From Evansella cellulosilytica DSM 2522 (lineage in GTDB: Bacteria; Bacillota; Bacilli; Bacillales; Salisediminibacteriaceae): 64,000 nucleotides of DNA. The notes beneath the pieces were generated by a model, which made no database searches, was not told where the DNA came from, and saw only the letters and a list, made by a program, of their open reading frames with translations. Position 1 is the first letter of the stretch. Every line of letters begins with the position of its first letter. The stretch covers positions 2,294,001 through 2,358,000 of the forward strand of contig NC_014829.1 of assembly GCF_000177235.2 (NCBI RefSeq), read 5' to 3'. Shown here one piece after another: positions 63,804 to 64,000 of this stretch. The position numbers were made by a program, and so were the translations under genes.

Positions 63804-64000
63804 AATAAAGCCCCCCTATTTCCCTTTGAATCGTACTAGTTTATTATAGAGGGCATTTAGGAATCACGCAATTGAAATGTGAACAAATGGAGAAGTTATT
63901 ACAAAAACAGAAGAATATTTAAATATATATAGAAAGAAATGAAGGTTAATGGTATTCTTTTCTTACGAATACACATTGCAATATTTTGTCGAAATAGCAG

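Overview
The window is low-GC DNA from an endospore-forming Bacillaceae that decodes selenocysteine. The spore genes (sspP, sspO, sspN, tlp, a SleL/YaaH-type cortex hydrolase, a SpoVK-like ATPase) and the gene order around acnA point to Bacillales. The complete selenocysteine set (selC, selB, selD, selA) suggests an Anaerobacillus-like lineage; that genus call is inference.

Positions 1 to about 23,100 are the right part of a siphovirus prophage integrated at the 3' end of selC (tRNA-Sec). Reading left to right it holds the end of the portal gene, a ClpP-like prohead protease, an HK97 capsid protein, head-tail joining genes, the tail tube, a tail assembly chaperone with a -1 frameshift, a Com-like zinc ribbon, the tape measure, Dit and baseplate or fibre genes. 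Next comes an unusual cassette (XRE repressor plus tyrosine recombinase) wedged between Dit/baseplate and the tail spike, then the spike with a C-terminal chaperone domain, a lysis cassette (BhlA-like, amidase-SPOR, holin), a YolD-like SOS gene, an FtsK-like ATPase with a VirB2-like membrane protein, several small regulators, and the integrase facing selC. The left end of the prophage lies outside the window.

Positions 23,086-31,666 are a selenocysteine locus: tRNA-Sec, a DEDDh exonuclease, selB, a GGDEF protein, selD (itself a selenoprotein read through an in-frame TGA), a small SelW-like selenoprotein with a CxxU motif, an alternating 52-bp repeat array, a tandemly duplicated structured element, and selA. 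The genes together supply the tRNA, the selenium donor, the Ser-to-Sec conversion enzyme and the elongation factor needed for the two visible selenoproteins.

Positions 31,800-50,041 carry a B. subtilis-like spore/TCA neighbourhood (sspP, sspO, acnA, sspN, tlp, yneP, yneQ) interrupted by transporters, membrane proteins, a GH18 cortex lytic enzyme and a tandem AAA+ ATPase, followed by nadE and a PHP-domain gene. Positions 50,222-63,803 hold an ATPase with one degenerate and one intact P-loop, an MFS transporter, membrane proteins, a YwpF-like gene, a large GNAT/beta-rich fusion overlapping an amidohydrolase, a YhjD-like gene behind a LexA-type palindrome, the di-iron repair protein Ric/ScdA and a cyclophilin lipoprotein. 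Intergenic regions contain many strong hairpin terminators, several of which share a common sequence pattern.
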